Below the pieces are notes generated by a model. That model searched no databases. It saw nothing but the letters and a program-made list of their open reading frames with translations, and was not told where the DNA came from. Shown in pieces: positions 36,448-44,594 of a stretch of 64,000 nt of DNA. The first letter of the stretch is position 1, and every line of letters starts with the position of its first letter. Origin of the DNA: Coprococcus eutactus (GTDB lineage Bacteria; Bacillota; Clostridia; Lachnospirales; Lachnospiraceae); assembly GCF_025149915.1 (NCBI RefSeq), contig NZ_CP102278.1:976001-1040000 (forward strand), given 5' to 3'. Position numbers and translations under genes: made by a program.

Positions 36448-37607
36448 GTAATGATATCAATATGAACATACCATCGGTTTCGGTGGATGATTTTGTGGAG
36501 GAAATGACAAGGGTGTATGTTCCGACGATAAAAGCCGGATACCCGATAAATATGATCCCTGCGGCCATGCTGTGGGGGCCTCCGGGTGTTGGAAAGAGTG
36601 ATGGAGTCAGAGAATTTGCAGACAGGCTTGGAACGGCTACGGACAAGAGGGTGAATGTCACTGATGTAAGGCTTCTGCTCTTTTCTCCAGTTGATCTCAG
36701 AGGCGTTCCGGTGGCAGATGCCCAGCGCAGATTTACTGACTGGCTGATGCCGAGAATATTTGATATGGATGCGTCGGATGATGTGATCAACGTGCTGTTC
36801 CTTGATGAGCTGACGGCGGCCCCTCCATCGGTTCAGGCGGCTGCATACCAGATAACCCTCAATCGCTCAGTTGGAGAGCACAGACTTCCAGATAACACGA
36901 TAGTTATTGCAGCAGGAAACAGAACGACAGACCGCTCAGTGGCATACCGCATGCCAAATGCCCTGGCAAACAGACTCATGCATTTTCAGATAAAGGTAAG
37001 TGCGGGATCGTGGATGAGATACGCGCTCAACCATGGGGTAAATCCACTCATTCTGGGATATCTGTCCTATGATTCCTCAAAGCTTTGCAGGGCCGAGGTA
37101 GGATTGGATGTGCTTGCATACCCGACACCGAGAAGCTGGATGGCGGTCAGCAATGTTCTGAATGCGGTTGGAGAGACAGTGGATCCAGGTCCATACAGCA
37201 GACTGATAAAGGCAAATATAGGGGAGGGGGATGCCGCCGAGTTTATAGCCTGGTGCAAGGTATACAGCAAGCTCCCAAAGATCGAGGATATATTCGCTGG
37301 ACGGAAGGTAGCATATCCGGGAGCTCCGGATGTTCTCTTTGCCTTGATCAGCGGGATAATTTCGTATGCTGTATCTGCATATAAAATGGATGGAGACAGA
37401 TCACTGTCACTCACAGAACTTGATAATATGTGCAGATTTGTAAATGGATTTCCGAAGGATTACATCGTGTGTACATACAGGAATATACTTCAGATAGAAG
37501 GACTTCGCGATATGCTCGTGAATGCGGAGGCATTTATCTCATGGATAAAGAAGTCAGACGATTTTGTGAGGAACAACAGAAAACTTCTTGATCAGTGTAA
37601 ATTCTAA
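36444..37607 (+). CDS. MoxR-family AAA+ ATPase
   Basis: A 387-residue AAA+ ATPase of the MoxR/dynein-related group. Walker A is GPPGVGKS (about residues 45-52), Walker B NVLFLDELTAAP, and the sensor/arginine region is VIAAGNRTTDRSVAYRMP followed by ALANRLMHF. MoxR proteins act as chaperone-like remodelers, usually with a VWA-domain partner encoded next door, as is the case here. The gene overlaps the helicase stop by four bases and ends nine bases before the VWA gene, which shows a tightly coupled operon. Confidence 0.9.
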   Translation: MSNDINMNIPSVSVDDFVEEMTRVYVPTIKAGYPINMIPAAMLWGPPGVGKSDGVREFADRLGTATDKRVNVTDVRLLLFSPVDLRGVPVADAQRRFTDWLMPRIFDMDASDDVINVLFLDELTAAPPSVQAAAYQITLNRSVGEHRLPDNTIVIAAGNRTTDRSVAYRMPNALANRLMHFQIKVSAGSWMRYALNHGVNPLILGYLSYDSSKLCRAEVGLDVLAYPTPRSWMAVSNVLNAVGETVDPGPYSRLIKANIGEGDAAEFIAWCKVYSKLPKIEDIFAGRKVAYPGAPDVLFALISGIISYAVSAYKMDGDRSLSLTELDNMCRFVNGFPKDYIVCTYRNILQIEGLRDMLVNAEAFISWIKKSDDFVRNNRKLLDQCKF

Positions 37608-37616
37608 GGAGGGTAT

Positions 37617-38831
37617 ATGGAGCGTAGAAAGGTTATAGAGGCGATAAGTGCAGCCCGTAGCGAAATAGTCATGTTGTATCCATTTTATGGATCAATACTG
37701 ATGAACCTCAGAGTTGCTCTTGCGGATTGTGGTACGGCTGCAACTGATATGAGGCGGCTTATATTTGACCCGCAGTTCGTCCTCAGACTGAGCAGTGAGG
37801 AGCTTCAGTTTGTGATGATGCATGAGGTTATGCACAATGTACTGAGACACTGCATAAGGGGGGCGGATAAAATAAGTGAGATATACAATGTTGCGGCAGA
37901 CATAGTCGTGAATTCAGATATTATGAAAAGCATGGGTGTCACATCATTTGCGGTTGACGGCTGTGAAGTTATGCACAAGGCTCCCGATGGCAAGGAGGGA
38001 TACCTGTACAGTGCAGAGGATATATATGACATGCTACTGGTCAGAGGAATGTCTTTGCCCGGAGGAGATGAGAGTTCAATGCAGCCTGCAGCTCAGGCAA
38101 ATAAGGAGAACAAGAACCAGCCACTTGATCGGCACGATCTGTGGGGACAGATAAAGGTAGATCAGGAGCTTGTAGATGAGCTCAACAGGATCCTCAGACA
38201 GGCGATAGATGATGCGGGAGAGTCAGGTCTTGCAGGAATGCCGATGGAGATCAGGAGACTGGCGGCAGAACTGCCGGATGCTGGACGTGTCAACTGGCGG
38301 GAACTTCTGCATGATTTTGTACAGACTGCATGTGATGATTATGATTACAGCTTTAATCCGGTGGATAGAAGATACTCGGACAGCGAATTTCTGCTTCCGG
38401 CATTTAATGAGACAGAGTCGTACAGTGTGGAGGATATATGGTTTGTGGTTGACACCAGTGCATCGGTGGAAGATGAAGCTCTTGAAGTTGTATACGCGGA
38501 ACTTAAGTCCGCGGTCATGCAGTTCACAAGCTTCAAGGCTATGCTGAGCTTTTTTGACCTCCAGGTCACGGAGCCTGTAGAATTTGACGATGTCGATTCG
38601 CTCATGGACATAAAACCTGTGGGTGGAGGCGGAACGGATTTTGATAGCATATTTGAGTATATGGCAGACAATATGGATGAGAAACTTCCGCGGGCGGTAA
38701 TCATCCTGACTGATGGATATGCAGAATGGCCTGCCGAGGAGATGAGTCAGGGAGTTCCGGTCTTGTGGATAATTGTAGATTCGAACAGAATGTGTCCGTG
38801 GGGACTCACTGTGCAGATAGAAGGTGAATAG
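37617..38831 (+). CDS. Putative zinc metallopeptidase with VWA-like domain (DUF2201)
   Basis: 404 residues, two parts. The N-terminal half has a zincin-type motif HEVMHNVLRH (residues 69-78, HExxH with a further His), preceded by QFVMMHE. The C-terminal ~150 residues form a VWA-like domain with a MIDAS motif DTSAS (279-283), a GGGGTDF threonine and LTDGYAE. This is the DUF2201 architecture, often paired with MoxR ATPases. Both the metal-protease motif and the MIDAS are intact. It follows AGGAGGGT after the MoxR gene. Proteolysis by this protein is inference. Confidence 0.85.
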   Translation: MERRKVIEAISAARSEIVMLYPFYGSILMNLRVALADCGTAATDMRRLIFDPQFVLRLSSEELQFVMMHEVMHNVLRHCIRGADKISEIYNVAADIVVNSDIMKSMGVTSFAVDGCEVMHKAPDGKEGYLYSAEDIYDMLLVRGMSLPGGDESSMQPAAQANKENKNQPLDRHDLWGQIKVDQELVDELNRILRQAIDDAGESGLAGMPMEIRRLAAELPDAGRVNWRELLHDFVQTACDDYDYSFNPVDRRYSDSEFLLPAFNETESYSVEDIWFVVDTSASVEDEALEVVYAELKSAVMQFTSFKAMLSFFDLQVTEPVEFDDVDSLMDIKPVGGGGTDFDSIFEYMADNMDEKLPRAVIILTDGYAEWPAEEMSQGVPVLWIIVDSNRMCPWGLTVQIEGE

Positions 38832-38899
38832 GGCAGTAACGACAGGAACATAGACCATGTTGGTTCATGACAAGACCTTGAGGTCTTTAAAAGGGCATG

Positions 38900-38932
38900 A
38901 AAAAACAGCATCCTTGTGGGATGCTGTTTTTT
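38900..38932. terminator. Intrinsic terminator after the helicase-MoxR-VWA cassette
   Basis: AAAAAACAGCATCC, a five-base loop and GGATGCTGTTTTTT form a 14-bp perfect stem with T runs on both strands; it can also serve the converging rpsT gene. Confidence 0.92.
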
Positions 38933-39019
38933 ATATAACTATGATTGGTTCAAATATATGCAGCCGTTTAATATATCTAATCCTCTGTCAAAGTTACTTA
39001 GTTATCATGCTGTATAAGA

Positions 39020-39283
39020 TTAAGCCATCTTGTTTACAGCAACTGCAAGGCGTGACACCTTACGAGCAGCGTTGTTCTTGTGGTAGATGCCCTTTGAAGC
39101 AGCCTTGTTGATCTCAGATGTAGCAACTACAAGTGCCTGCTGTGCAGCAACCTTATCACCAGCAGCAATAGCAGCCTCAACCTTCTTGATAACAGTCTTA
39201 ACCTTAGACTTGATCATCTTGTTTCTAAGTGTCTTCTTCTCGATAACATTGATTCTCTTCTTTGCAGATTTGATATTAGCCAA
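39020..39283 (-). CDS. rpsT: 30S ribosomal protein S20
   Basis: A primary binder of 16S rRNA in the small subunit. 87 residues, Lys- and Ala-rich: [16 protein letters not shown] at the N-terminus and [17 protein letters not shown] at the C-terminus. The start is a TTG at 39281-39283, seven bases after GGAGGTA. It fits the family N-terminus ([10 protein letters not shown]) exactly; ATG codons further upstream give extensions foreign to S20. It has a consensus promoter and is monocistronic. Confidence 0.96.
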   Translation of the reverse strand: MANIKSAKKRINVIEKKTLRNKMIKSKVKTVIKKVEAAIAAGDKVAAQQALVVATSEINKAASKGIYHKNNAARKVSRLAVAVNKMA

Positions 39284-39371
39284 AATTCTTACCTCCATAA
39301 ATTCTAAATAAATATAATAAGGTTTTACATTAAAACCGGACACGGACAATTCAATGTAAACATACTCACAT

Positions 39372-39400
39372 ATAATAGATGAAACACAAAATCTTGTCAA
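39372..39400 (-). promoter_or_regulatory. Consensus promoter of rpsT
   Basis: On the minus strand a perfect TTGACA (39395-39400), 17 bases, TATTAT (39372-39377), leaving a leader of roughly 80 bases. Confidence 0.8.
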
Positions 39401-39489
39401 GTATAATTAAACAAAAAATGCCAAAAATATAAGTAAAACTGCAGACTTTGTGAGTGACACATAAACCCCAAAACACTTTGTTACGCGCC

Positions 39490-39518
39490 TTTACATCAAA
39501 ACACTCAGATGGTATTAT
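39490..39518 (+). promoter_or_regulatory. Promoter of the membrane protein gene upstream of glgB
   Basis: TTTACA (39490-39495), 17 bases, TATTAT (39513-39518), about 35 bases before the start codon. Confidence 0.65.
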
Positions 39519-39554
39519 TATAGAAGCAAATAAACAGGAAACAGAGAAGTACAA

Positions 39555-40235
39555 ATGGCTAAATATAGATTTTTTCAAGTGGTAATGGCACTGTCGCTGG
39601 TCATACTTATCATTTCGTCAGCGGTCATGTGTTCCTTTATGGTCAGAAAGGTTTCGCAGGTAAACTACAAGCCTTATAAAGATGGGAAGATAACATCGGT
39701 TATGAATACTGGACAGACGGAAGAACTATCAGATCTCGATGCGTGGGTAGAGTACAGCATAATAAGTGACGGTCTGGATGGTACGGAGAATGACGACTAC
39801 AGAAAGGGTAACATCTACCTTTCAACGGAGAATGAGATACGTCTTGACCAGCTTAGGGATATAAAGTCAAAGGCAAGCAACGGTGTGTTTATATCGATCG
39901 TCATACTTATAGCCTGCTTTGTGGTGATAAGGAGAAGGAGACTCTATGAGTGCGTCGTGTGGGGCGGTGCAGCGGGAGTTATAACAGGTATCATAAGCTT
40001 TCTTATGATGCTCCTTTCAAAAAATGGCATATTATATGGTATGAAGAAACTCATATTTGACGGGGATCCTACGGTGCTTTTTCCCGGACATGATGTTCTG
40101 CCGGATATCATTCCGTCGGGACTTGGAGTGAATGTGCTGTGTGTTTATATGGGTACGATATTTGTGGGACTGGCAGTTACGATCATCGTGAGAGTGATCA
40201 GCTACAAAAAGTCACGTCCACATAAATTCAAATAA
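39555..40235 (+). CDS. Integral membrane protein, possibly DUF1461-like
   Basis: A 226-residue protein with four predicted transmembrane helices: about residues 8-28, 112-128, 134-154 and 195-215. A ~80-residue extracellular region lies between helices 1 and 2, and the C-terminus is basic (SYKKSRPHKFK). The layout, and the FDGDPTVLFPGHDVLPDIIP segment between helices 3 and 4, recall the DUF1461/TIGR01906 family, but I am not certain. The ribosome site is weak (AGAGAAGTACAA). It stands 64 bases before glgB on the same strand, with no terminator visible between them. No function is known. Confidence 0.65.
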   Translation: MAKYRFFQVVMALSLVILIISSAVMCSFMVRKVSQVNYKPYKDGKITSVMNTGQTEELSDLDAWVEYSIISDGLDGTENDDYRKGNIYLSTENEIRLDQLRDIKSKASNGVFISIVILIACFVVIRRRRLYECVVWGGAAGVITGIISFLMMLLSKNGILYGMKKLIFDGDPTVLFPGHDVLPDIIPSGLGVNVLCVYMGTIFVGLAVTIIVRVISYKKSRPHKFK

Positions 40236-40299
40236 ATGTTACTTATGCGGTCACGCGGATTGGAGAGTCTGCATATGACCGGAAAATATGGAGGTAGGT

Positions 40300-42819
40300 A
40301 TGAGAAAAAGAATTGAGGAGTGGATAAACTGGGTGCTCTATGATGAGCTTATAGCCAGTAAGATCAATGCACCAAAGCATTTGCTTGGTATTCACGATTA
40401 CGGAGAAGGCCAGATAATCGTGGTGTACAAGCCGGGGGCTATCAGAGTAGAGGTTACATCCAGAACCGGCAAGAAAGTTCACAATATGGAGCGCATGACC
40501 AACGAAGGTCTGTATGCGATATACTTTGAGAAGAAGGAGTATGATGGTAACAAGTACAATGTTGTAACTACATATGAGGATGGCACGGTTGTGAACAGTG
40601 CAGATCCATATTCATTTGAATCACTCATAACAGACTTTGACACATATCTTTTTGCGGAGGGCAGACATTACAATATATATGAGAAGCTGGGCGCGCATCC
40701 TATGACGATAGATGGTGTCAGCGGTACATATTTTGCAGTGTGGGCACCACACGCAAGACGTGTCAGTGTGGTCGGAGATTTCAACCTCTGGGATGGAAAT
40801 GTAAACCCTATGCAGATCACGGCAAATGAGGGAATATACGAGCTGTTCCTTCCTGGCATTGAACCAGGGGCGGTATACAAATACCAGATCATGACCAGGT
40901 ACGGAGAGATATTATACAAGGCTGACCCGTATGGTAATCAGTGTCAGATGAGGCCGGAGAACGCGTCTGTCGTTGCTGATATAAGCAGTTACAAATGGAA
41001 GGACTCATCCTGGATGAAAGAGAGAGACAAAGTCAGCCGTACTGACAGAATGCGCATGCCGATGGCGATATACGAGATGCATCTAGGCTCATGGCGCAAG
41101 AAGGTTGAGGACGATGATGCAGGTTTCTATTCATATAGAGAACTTGCACCGATGGTGGCAGATTATGTGAAGGAGATGGGCTACACCCATATTGAGCTTA
41201 TGGGTATATCAGAATATCCATTTGATGGCTCATGGGGATATCAGGTCACCAATTATTACGCACCGACCAGTAGATACGGAGCTGCGGTGGACTTTATGTA
41301 TTTTGTTGACTATATGCACAGCAAGGGAATCAGTGTCATTCTTGACTGGGTACCCGCACACTTCCCTAGAGATGCGCATGGTCTTGGAAGATTCGATGGA
41401 ATGCCTCTCTATGAGCATCCAGATCCAAGACGAGGAGAGCACCCTGACTGGGGTACATATATATTTGACTATGGTAGGAATGAGGTTGCCAATTTCCTCA
41501 CGGCAAATGCGCTGTTCTGGGTTGAGAAGTTCCACATAGACGGACTCCGTGTGGATGCTGTAGCATCCATGCTGTATCTCGATTATGGCAAGCAGGACGG
41601 ACAGTGGCTGCCAAATGAACACGGCGGTAATGAAAACCTTGAGGCTATCGCACTCATGCAGAATATAAACCGCATCATGGAGGAGAGAAATCCTGGTGCA
41701 TATCTCATAGCAGAGGAGTCAACAGCATGGGCAGGGGTAACGGCACCGGCATCCATGGACGGACTCGGATTCCTGTTCAAGTGGAACATGGGTTGGATGA
41801 ATGATTTCCTTGAGTATATGCAGATGGATCCTTATTTCAGGCAGAACAATCAGAATATGCTTACATTCAGTCTGTCATATGCGTATGCTGAGAACTATGT
41901 CCTTGTCATATCCCATGACGAGGTCGTTCATCTCAAGCGTTCAATGATAGAAAAGATGCCGGGCAGCGAGGAGAACAAGTTTGCAAATCTCAGAACGGCC
42001 TATGGATTTATGTATGGACATCCAGGCAAAAAACTGCTCTTTATGGGACAGGAATTTGCTCAGCCAAGGGAGTGGAGTGAGGCTAGAAGTCTTGATTGGT
42101 TTGTTCTTGACAATCCGCTTAACCAGGGAATGGAGAGATACGTCAAGGCGCTCAACAAACTGTATAATACAAATGATGCGATGTATGCAAATGACACTGA
42201 TCCGATGGGATTTGAGTGGACAGACTGTGACCATCCGGATATGAGTATACTCTCATTTGTAAGGCGCGGTTCAACACCGAAGAAACAGTTGCTGTTCGTA
42301 TGTAACTTTACACCAGTTGAGAGAGATGATTACAGCATACCGGTTCCTTGTTATACCACATACAAGGAGATACTGAACTCAGATGATGTACAGTTTGGCG
42401 GTAAGGGCAGACTGAACATCAAAGCCGTAAAGGCGATGGACAAGAAGAATGCGAGAACACCATACAGCATAGATATCACAGTTCCGCCGCTTTCCACCGT
42501 TGTGTTTGAGTATGATTACACAGACATGACACCTGAGCTTGAAAAGAAGGAGGCTAAGGCTAAGGTTGCTGCAAAGAAGCGTGTGGACGCTGCAAAGAAA
42601 AAGGCTGCAGCTGCACAGAAGAAGGCAGAACAGATAAAGAATGACGCGGAGAAAGAGGTATCAGAGCTGAAGAAAGATGCAGAGAAGAAGAACGCTGAGC
42701 TGAAGAAAGATGCATCTGAGATATCAAAAAGGTTTAAGGATGATATAGCTGATATGGAAAAGTCAGTGACGGTTGTTGCTAATGACATCAGGAAAGATAT
42801 AAAGTCACGAAAAAAATAA
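40300..42819 (+). CDS. glgB: 1,4-alpha-glucan branching enzyme with unusual coiled-coil tail
   Basis: Cuts alpha-1,4 chains and re-attaches them by alpha-1,6 bonds in glycogen. The start at the ATG at 40300 follows GGAGG by six bases. 839 residues: an N1 beta domain, a CBM48 domain (YFAVWAPHARRVSVVGDFN), then the GH13 barrel with the nucleophile in GLRVDAVASMLYLD, the acid/base in LIAEEST, and SHDEVVH. A C-terminal beta domain ends near VVFEYDY. The last ~90 residues are a Lys/Ala/Glu-rich helix (AAKKKAAAAQKKAEQ, ELKKDAEKKNAELKKD) that is not part of standard GlgB proteins of 630-750 residues. The tail may anchor the enzyme or cause self-association. Confidence 0.93.
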   Translation: MRKRIEEWINWVLYDELIASKINAPKHLLGIHDYGEGQIIVVYKPGAIRVEVTSRTGKKVHNMERMTNEGLYAIYFEKKEYDGNKYNVVTTYEDGTVVNSADPYSFESLITDFDTYLFAEGRHYNIYEKLGAHPMTIDGVSGTYFAVWAPHARRVSVVGDFNLWDGNVNPMQITANEGIYELFLPGIEPGAVYKYQIMTRYGEILYKADPYGNQCQMRPENASVVADISSYKWKDSSWMKERDKVSRTDRMRMPMAIYEMHLGSWRKKVEDDDAGFYSYRELAPMVADYVKEMGYTHIELMGISEYPFDGSWGYQVTNYYAPTSRYGAAVDFMYFVDYMHSKGISVILDWVPAHFPRDAHGLGRFDGMPLYEHPDPRRGEHPDWGTYIFDYGRNEVANFLTANALFWVEKFHIDGLRVDAVASMLYLDYGKQDGQWLPNEHGGNENLEAIALMQNINRIMEERNPGAYLIAEESTAWAGVTAPASMDGLGFLFKWNMGWMNDFLEYMQMDPYFRQNNQNMLTFSLSYAYAENYVLVISHDEVVHLKRSMIEKMPGSEENKFANLRTAYGFMYGHPGKKLLFMGQEFAQPREWSEARSLDWFVLDNPLNQGMERYVKALNKLYNTNDAMYANDTDPMGFEWTDCDHPDMSILSFVRRGSTPKKQLLFVCNFTPVERDDYSIPVPCYTTYKEILNSDDVQFGGKGRLNIKAVKAMDKKNARTPYSIDITVPPLSTVVFEYDYTDMTPELEKKEAKAKVAAKKRVDAAKKKAAAAQKKAEQIKNDAEKEVSELKKDAEKKNAELKKDASEISKRFKDDIADMEKSVTVVANDIRKDIKSRKK

Positions 42820-42864
42820 ACTTGCAATATATATGAACAGGTCATATAATGTCAGTGTAAGTGC

Positions 42865-42902
42865 AAAGGGGCACAGAACAATATCGTTCTGTGTCCCTTT
42901 TT
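42865..42902 (+). terminator. Intrinsic terminator of glgB
   Basis: AAAGGGGCACAGAAC and GTTCTGTGTCCCTTT form a 15-bp stem (one G-U pair) around AATATC, followed by T. Confidence 0.92.
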
Positions 42903-42972
42903 GTATATAAAAAGCGGGCGAGAGTGGCACGCTTTGAAGAATCCATGTAGTTTTTAAGGAGGAAACAGTATT

Positions 42973-43173
42973 ATGAAGACAGGAAAAGTAAAATGGTTCA
43001 ATGCAAAGAAGGGCTACGGCTTTATATGTGATGAGGACGGCACAGATGTTTTTGTTCATTTCTCAGCACTGAATATGGAAGGATTCAAAGCTCTTGAAGA
43101 GGGGGACACAGTAGAGTATGAGGTCGTGGACGGAGAAAAAGGTCCACAGGCTGCCAATGTGACAAAACTGTAA
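42973..43173 (+). CDS. Cold-shock domain protein
   Basis: A 66-residue single-stranded nucleic-acid-binding protein of the CspA/CspB family. RNP1 is KGYGFI (about residues 13-18) and RNP2 is DVFVHFSA. It starts [14 protein letters not shown] and ends ANVTKL, as usual for the family. Csp proteins act as RNA chaperones, not only in the cold. The ATG follows AAGGAGGAAACAG. It is monocistronic, with a terminator on either side. Confidence 0.96.
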   Translation: MKTGKVKWFNAKKGYGFICDEDGTDVFVHFSALNMEGFKALEEGDTVEYEVVDGEKGPQAANVTKL

Positions 43174-43233
43174 TACAATGCGGTATCTGTCAAAACAGTG
43201 ATATATGAAAGAGAATATATGCGGATTTAGGAG

Positions 43234-43279
43234 AACATCCTCAGGTTGTGATTATAGATGATCTGGGGATGTTTTTTTT
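43234..43279 (+). terminator. Intrinsic terminator of the cold-shock gene
   Basis: AACATCCTCAGGT pairs with ATCTGGGGATGTT (G-U pairs included), followed by eight T. Confidence 0.85.
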
Positions 43280-43431
43280 GTGAGCAATGAACTTGAGTAT
43301 ACTATTGCAGGAAACTGTGGTGAATATATACAAGGCTTCGTGTTACATAAATACAAGAATATTATAGATATCACCATATGCTAAAATCGCATGTCTGATA
43401 TAATAAAAATAACAGATATTTAAAAATCATC

Positions 43432-43461
43432 TTGACGTCTAGCGATGATAAATTGTAGAAT
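43432..43461 (+). promoter_or_regulatory. Predicted promoter of fructokinase-amylosucrase
   Basis: TTGACG (43432-43437), 18 bases, TAGAAT (43456-43461), about 100 bases upstream of the fructokinase start. Confidence 0.6.
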
Positions 43462-43473
43462 ACAAATACACAG

Positions 43474-43487
43474 TGAAACATGTTTCA
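43474..43487. promoter_or_regulatory. 14-bp palindromic operator downstream of the promoter
   Basis: TGAAACATGTTTCA is a perfect palindrome located just after the -10 box, around or after the expected transcription start. Its form is like LacI-family sugar operators, except that the centre is AT and not CG. A sugar-responsive repressor is the natural guess; none is encoded next to it. Confidence 0.6.
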
Positions 43488-43561
43488 TGGACGCACTGCT
43501 GATGATATACAGTTAAATAAACAGGTACATATATATTTTTATTATAAGGGGGATGTGAATC

Positions 43562-44533
43562 ATGAAGAGATTTGATGTGGTTGCACTCGGAGAGCTGCTC
43601 ATAGATTTTACGCAGAATGGACTCAGTGGGCAGGGCAATATGATGATGGAGGCGAATCCTGGTGGGGCGCCATGCAATGTTCTGGCGATGCTGCAAAAAC
43701 TTGGAAAGAAGACTGCATTTATGGGAAAAGTTGGGGGCGACTTTCTTGGAAAGATGCTGGCTGGAGTGGTTGCTGACGCTGGAATCAATACAGACAATCT
43801 GAAGTATGACAGTGAAGTACATACCACACTTGCATTTGTGCATACATATGAGGATGGCGACAGGGATTTCTCATTTTATAGAAATCCGGGGGCAGATATC
43901 ATGTTGAGCGCGGATGAGGTGGACGAGAGTATTATAAAGGATACCAGATTGTTCCATTTTGGATCGCTGTCTCTGACATATGAGGTTTCACGTGCTGCAA
44001 CGCAGAAGGCTGTGGCAGCAGCGAAAGAGGCTGGATGTATCATCACATTTGATCCTAATCTTAGGGAACCGCTCTGGAAGACTCTGGATGAGGCTCATGA
44101 GCAGATAGAGTGGGGCATGAAGCAGTGCGATGTACTCAAGATATCGGACAATGAGATACAGTGGTTCACAGGCAGAGAGGATTTCGATGAGGGCATAAAG
44201 CTCCTTCAGAACACATATAATATACCTCTGATACTTCTCTCGATGGGAAGGGACGGCAGCCGTGCATATTATGGTGATGTGATGGCAGAGGCGAAACCAT
44301 TCATACAGGAGAACACCATAGAGACTACAGGTGCCGGTGATACATTCTGCGCCTGTGTACTGAACTACATACTGGACAATGGACTTGATGATCTTGACGA
44401 GGATAAACTCACGGAGATGCTCACATTTGCAAATGCAGCAGCATCGATCATCACAACACGCAAGGGCGCACTCAAGGTAATGCCGGAAAGATCCGAAGTG
44501 GAAACATTGATAGCTGACAGAATCGTAAGTTAA
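43562..44533 (+). CDS. Fructokinase, PfkB family
   Basis: Phosphorylates fructose to fructose 6-phosphate with ATP. 323 residues, with the PfkB signatures GEANPGGAPCNVLAML-like sequence (PGGAPCNVLAML, about residue 37) and the anion-hole/catalytic motif TTGAGDTFCACVL with its aspartate. VALGELLIDFT at the N-terminus is typical of bacterial fructokinases (ScrK type). The next gene, 61 bases downstream, is an amylosucrase, which releases fructose from sucrose, so the pair makes a coherent sucrose-use operon. The start follows AAGGGGGATGTGAATC. Confidence 0.92.
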   Translation: MKRFDVVALGELLIDFTQNGLSGQGNMMMEANPGGAPCNVLAMLQKLGKKTAFMGKVGGDFLGKMLAGVVADAGINTDNLKYDSEVHTTLAFVHTYEDGDRDFSFYRNPGADIMLSADEVDESIIKDTRLFHFGSLSLTYEVSRAATQKAVAAAKEAGCIITFDPNLREPLWKTLDEAHEQIEWGMKQCDVLKISDNEIQWFTGREDFDEGIKLLQNTYNIPLILLSMGRDGSRAYYGDVMAEAKPFIQENTIETTGAGDTFCACVLNYILDNGLDDLDEDKLTEMLTFANAAASIITTRKGALKVMPERSEVETLIADRIVS

Positions 44534-44594
44534 CATAAAAGGGGACAGGTACCTCCGTCTCCGTGAAGATAGATATGGAAAAGGAGAAAGATAA

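Larger units (their letters stand above)
43174..43561. other. Intergenic control region of the sucrose/glucan operon
   Basis: 388 bases containing the csp terminator (43234-43279), a promoter (43432-43461) and a 14-bp palindrome (43474-43487). Nothing else was recognised. Confidence 0.5.

Noticed and set aside
33196..38831. Whole integrative element or prophage
   Set aside because: No integrase, relaxase, replication or structural genes and no attachment-site repeats were seen; the three genes look like an operon in core chromosome.
38857..39111. 84-residue plus-strand open frame
   Set aside because: It runs through a terminator and antisense to the end of rpsT, with no ribosome site or recognisable protein.
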